DNA of 64,000 nt from Denitrovibrio acetiphilus DSM 12809 (lineage in GTDB: Bacteria > Chrysiogenota > Deferribacteres > Deferribacterales > Geovibrionaceae). A program made the position numbers and the translations under genes. Position 1 is the stretch's first letter, and each line of letters starts with the position of its first letter. The notes under the pieces are model-generated. The model was not told where the DNA came from. It ran no database searches and saw nothing but the letters and a program-made list of their open reading frames with translations. Below are positions 61,629 to 64,000 of the stretch, piece by piece. Where the stretch lies: positions 2,232,001-2,296,000 of the forward strand of contig NC_013943.1 of the NCBI RefSeq assembly GCF_000025725.1, read 5' to 3'.

Positions 61629-64000
61629 TTATCCGACTTTTTCTATGCTGGCAAGAACACTGTGCTGACAGTTACCTTTTGAAATAGGTCCCGGTCTCAG
61701 ACTTGTCAGAACGTTCATACATCCGCCATGGTCAACAACGCTTGTGTTTCCTATTTCTGCTTCAGAAAGAGTCCCCACGTGCTCAATATCACTGTTATAC
61801 CATTTGCCGCCAGGGTTATACCATGCCCCCTGAGGAAGACCGATAACACCGGGCATTACCCTTGATGTAACTTTAGCAACGATTCTTACTCTACCTCTGT
61901 CATTGTAGATATCCACTATATCGCCATGGGATATCCCGAGGTTCTGAGCATCTTCAGTGTTGATCCATGCAGCCTGCTGGCTAGCCTCTCTGTTCCACTC
62001 AGTGTTATAATATGTTGAGTGTGTTCTTTGTTTATGGTGGAAGCCAACAACCTGAAACGGATATGTGCTGATAGTAGGATCCTCATAGCCGTCCCAAGCA
62101 GCATAGTATTCCGGCAGAGCTGTGATCTTATCCTTGCCGTCCTGATACTCAGCAGGGAAGCTCCACTGATGGCTGAGGTTGTAAAGTCTTTTTGAGAATA
62201 TTTCAAATTTACCAGAAGGAGTAGATACTCTGTTAGATGAAGGATCTGAAACAAAGTCTTCAAAAGCTACAGACGGTACTGCTGTGGTGCTGTAATGTTT
62301 GATGAGACCTTTTTCATGACATTTGGCAAATGTATCCTGTCCTTTTTCAGCTGTAAATACACCCTGATCACCATATGTCGCTATAGATTGATCAAACAGG
62401 TACTCAAGCCATTCTTCCTGTGTTCTTCCTTCAGTAAATTCACCTTCGATACCAAGTTTAGCAGCGATGAGTGACATCATTTCGTAGATTGTTTTACACT
62501 CAAACATTGGCTCAATTGCTTTGTTCTGAAATTTAATATCACAAGTGTTACCACCGCTGTTTGTTGATATATCATTCTGTTCAAAGTTAGTACAGTCAGG
62601 CAGAATGTAATCAGAAATCATCGCAGAAGGGGTAAAATAGTTATCAATTGTCACTATGCACTCAACAAGACTTTCATCTTTGTACATCTCCATAGTGTTG
62701 TTTATATCGCCGTGCTGGTTGAGCATACAGTTACCTGCATAGTTCCAGATGAATTTTATCGGTTGTGGAAGAGCGTCGTCAGGTGTAGGAAGGCCTCTTA
62801 CGCCCCATGTCTTCCCTGTCATTACTGTATTGTCTTTTATAGCCTGTGGCCATGCGTAGTTTGATATAGTCTGAGGCACTGGATTTGCAGGAAAAGTGCT
62901 TACCCATTTGTTCATGCGGATACTTACAGAGGCTGCGCCTTCTCTGGCTGCTGTACCGCCGCCTGTAATACCGATGTTTTTAGTAAGAATAGTTATAAGA
63001 CCGATAGCTCTGCAGTTATTACCGCCAAGTGAGTTTCTCTGTGGCCCCCACCCCTGAATAACCATTGCCGGAGACTGATTTAAAAGTTGTTTTGCAAAAT
63101 CCTGAATAGTTTTTTCAGGGATACCAGTAATGTTAGAAGCCCATGCGGTGTCTTTGACAACGCCGTCTGCGCCAAGCCCCAGTAAGTATGATTTATATGA
63201 ACTTTCAGGAGCAACAGGAGGTTCAGTAGTGTCTGTGTCACCCCATGCTTTATCATATGCAGGTGCATATCCTGATTCTTCGCCTTCAAATACTTCTTTA
63301 ACATTAGCAAAAGATGCTTCACTCCAGCCTACGCTGCGTTCATCAATCCAGTCTTCATCAAGAAGGTTCTCAGAAAGAAGATAGTGTGTCATACCTGCAA
63401 CAAGCGCAGCATCTGTCCCAGGGCGGATTGAAATCCAGTCTGCTTCAAGGGCAAGAGCTGTATCTGTGTAGAACGGGTCAACAACTATAAATTTAAGATT
63501 AGGGTTAGCTTCTTTCGCTTTCTGGAGGTGATATGTCCAGTGTCTTCCAGAACCCATACGAGTATTTGCAGGGTTATTACCCCACAGAACAACAAGATTA
63601 CTGTTCACTGCGTCTGTAATAGTATTGTTACTAAAGCTTGAGCCTTCAAGGAGGCAGAGACTTGCAGTAATCTGGGATGTAGAGTAATCTGAATAGTGGT
63701 TCAGCCACCCGCCCCAAAGGTTGTGCAGTCTTGCCATAGGTGTTGATGCCGGCGGCCATGAGCAGGCGATGGAAGCATCAATTGTCCCTGTAGCATATTG
63801 GATATAAAACGAATCGGGCCCGTAGTTAGATTTTACAGACTGCATTTTAGCAGAAATCTCATTAATAGCTTCTTCCCATGTAATGCGCTCATACTGACCG
63901 GCACCTCTTGGGCTTCCGGCAACTCTTCTCATAGGGTATTTCAGTCTGTCGGTATTGTAGATTCTCTGGCGCACAGAACGTCCTCTGACGCAGGAGCGCA
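61629..64000 (-). CDS. DmsA/YnfE-type molybdoenzyme, N-terminus beyond window
   Basis: About 790 residues visible; the reading frame is open to the window edge, so the Tat signal and most of the [4Fe-4S] motif are missing, only CVRGRSVRQRIYN remaining. The enzyme follows E. coli DmsA along its length: LNHYSDYSTSQIT with the Mo-ligand Ser, LVVLWGNNPANTRMGSG, IRPGTDAAL, QGWGPQR, WNYAGNCMLNQHGDIN, GFHHKQRTHSTYYN. Reduces an S-oxide, N-oxide or, as shown for YnfE-type enzymes, possibly selenate. The substrate cannot be set from sequence. Confidence 0.88.
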   Translation of the reverse strand, partial: RSCVRGRSVRQRIYNTDRLKYPMRRVAGSPRGAGQYERITWEEAINEISAKMQSVKSNYGPDSFYIQYATGTIDASIACSWPPASTPMARLHNLWGGWLNHYSDYSTSQITASLCLLEGSSFSNNTITDAVNSNLVVLWGNNPANTRMGSGRHWTYHLQKAKEANPNLKFIVVDPFYTDTALALEADWISIRPGTDAALVAGMTHYLLSENLLDEDWIDERSVGWSEASFANVKEVFEGEESGYAPAYDKAWGDTDTTEPPVAPESSYKSYLLGLGADGVVKDTAWASNITGIPEKTIQDFAKQLLNQSPAMVIQGWGPQRNSLGGNNCRAIGLITILTKNIGITGGGTAAREGAASVSIRMNKWVSTFPANPVPQTISNYAWPQAIKDNTVMTGKTWGVRGLPTPDDALPQPIKFIWNYAGNCMLNQHGDINNTMEMYKDESLVECIVTIDNYFTPSAMISDYILPDCTNFEQNDISTNSGGNTCDIKFQNKAIEPMFECKTIYEMMSLIAAKLGIEGEFTEGRTQEEWLEYLFDQSIATYGDQGVFTAEKGQDTFAKCHEKGLIKHYSTTAVPSVAFEDFVSDPSSNRVSTPSGKFEIFSKRLYNLSHQWSFPAEYQDGKDKITALPEYYAAWDGYEDPTISTYPFQVVGFHHKQRTHSTYYNTEWNREASQQAAWINTEDAQNLGISHGDIVDIYNDRGRVRIVAKVTSRVMPGVIGLPQGAWYNPGGKWYNSDIEHVGTLSEAEIGNTSVVDHGGCMNVLTSLRPGPISKGNCQHSVLASIEKVG

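Noticed and set aside
1-64000. CRISPR arrays, tRNA/rRNA genes, integrases or transposases
   Set aside because: None seen on reading through; no regularly spaced repeats, no cloverleaf-like segment that I could confirm, and no recombinase motifs in any plausible protein.

Overview
This is a 64 kb stretch of about 43% GC from an anaerobic, respiring Gram-negative bacterium. Evidence for the cell type is Tat-exported molybdoenzymes, periplasmic binding proteins with signal peptides or lipoboxes, a membrane-anchored multihaem cytochrome and two chemoreceptors. The mix of dissimilatory arsenate reductase, a DmsA-type molybdoenzyme and a periplasmic fumarate-reductase-like flavoprotein fits a Deferribacterota-like organism (Seleniivibrio/Denitrovibrio/Geovibrio type). 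That assignment is inference; there is no rRNA or tRNA here. No CRISPR array or intact insertion sequence was seen.

Layout. (1) 1-6.7 kb: a methylthioribose/5-deoxypentose salvage operon: MTR kinase (cut by the window start), a sugar-type ABC importer, MtnA isomerase, a FucU-like mutarotase and a class II aldolase. (2) 6.8-8 kb: an aldo/keto reductase with a ferredoxin-like tail. (3) 8.4-18.2 kb: an arsenic island. arsC-acr3 (detoxification) diverges from arsR-arrX-arrS-arrR. ArrR is a sigma-54 activator, and a textbook sigma-54 promoter with two upstream palindromes precedes arrA-arrB-arrD (arsenate respiration). (4) 18.2-22.5 kb: a periplasmic phosphodiesterase-like protein, a CcdA/thioredoxin pair, a small secreted protein and a two-gene YjjP/YjjB exporter. 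(5) 22.9-29.6 kb: an eight-gene, tightly coupled operon resembling ferrosome (fez) clusters: two P1B-type ATPases, a stand-alone HMA-like protein, three small glycine-rich/PQ-rich putative membrane proteins, a 64-residue membrane protein and a FeoA-like protein. (6) 29.9-36.3 kb: a metallo-beta-lactamase-fold protein, a nitroreductase-like protein, a ferredoxin, a Fur-family regulator and a Mn/Fe-type ABC importer whose permease is fused to a DtxR-like regulator. (7) 36.5-42.6 kb: a nucleoside (BMP-type) ABC importer, a xanthine phosphoribosyltransferase and a split LysO-like exporter. (8) 42.6-55.3 kb: TerC, an amino-acid ABC importer led by a 53-residue zinc-ribbon gene, threonine aldolase, two chemoreceptors, uracil uptake/salvage, a methyltransferase and a YrbL homologue. 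(9) 55.4-64 kb: a NrfH-like cytochrome plus fumarate-reductase-like flavoprotein, a divergent DcuS/DcuR-type system, and a DmsA/DmsB/TorD-type operon cut by the window end.

How it fits together: the window combines anaerobic electron acceptors (arsenate, a C4 enoate such as fumarate, a DmsA-class substrate) with their sensors, chaperones and metal homeostasis. The arr, flavocytochrome and dms units carry no NrfD/DmsC-type membrane subunit within the window, so quinol oxidation for arsenate and the DmsA substrate must use cytochromes or subunits elsewhere. The most unusual content is the ferrosome-like cluster: two dissimilar ATPases, one with a degenerate actuator motif, and a near-perfect 17-18 bp inverted motif at both ends. 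A 225 bp interspersed palindromic repeat occurs twice, each time just beyond the terminator of a minus-strand gene.
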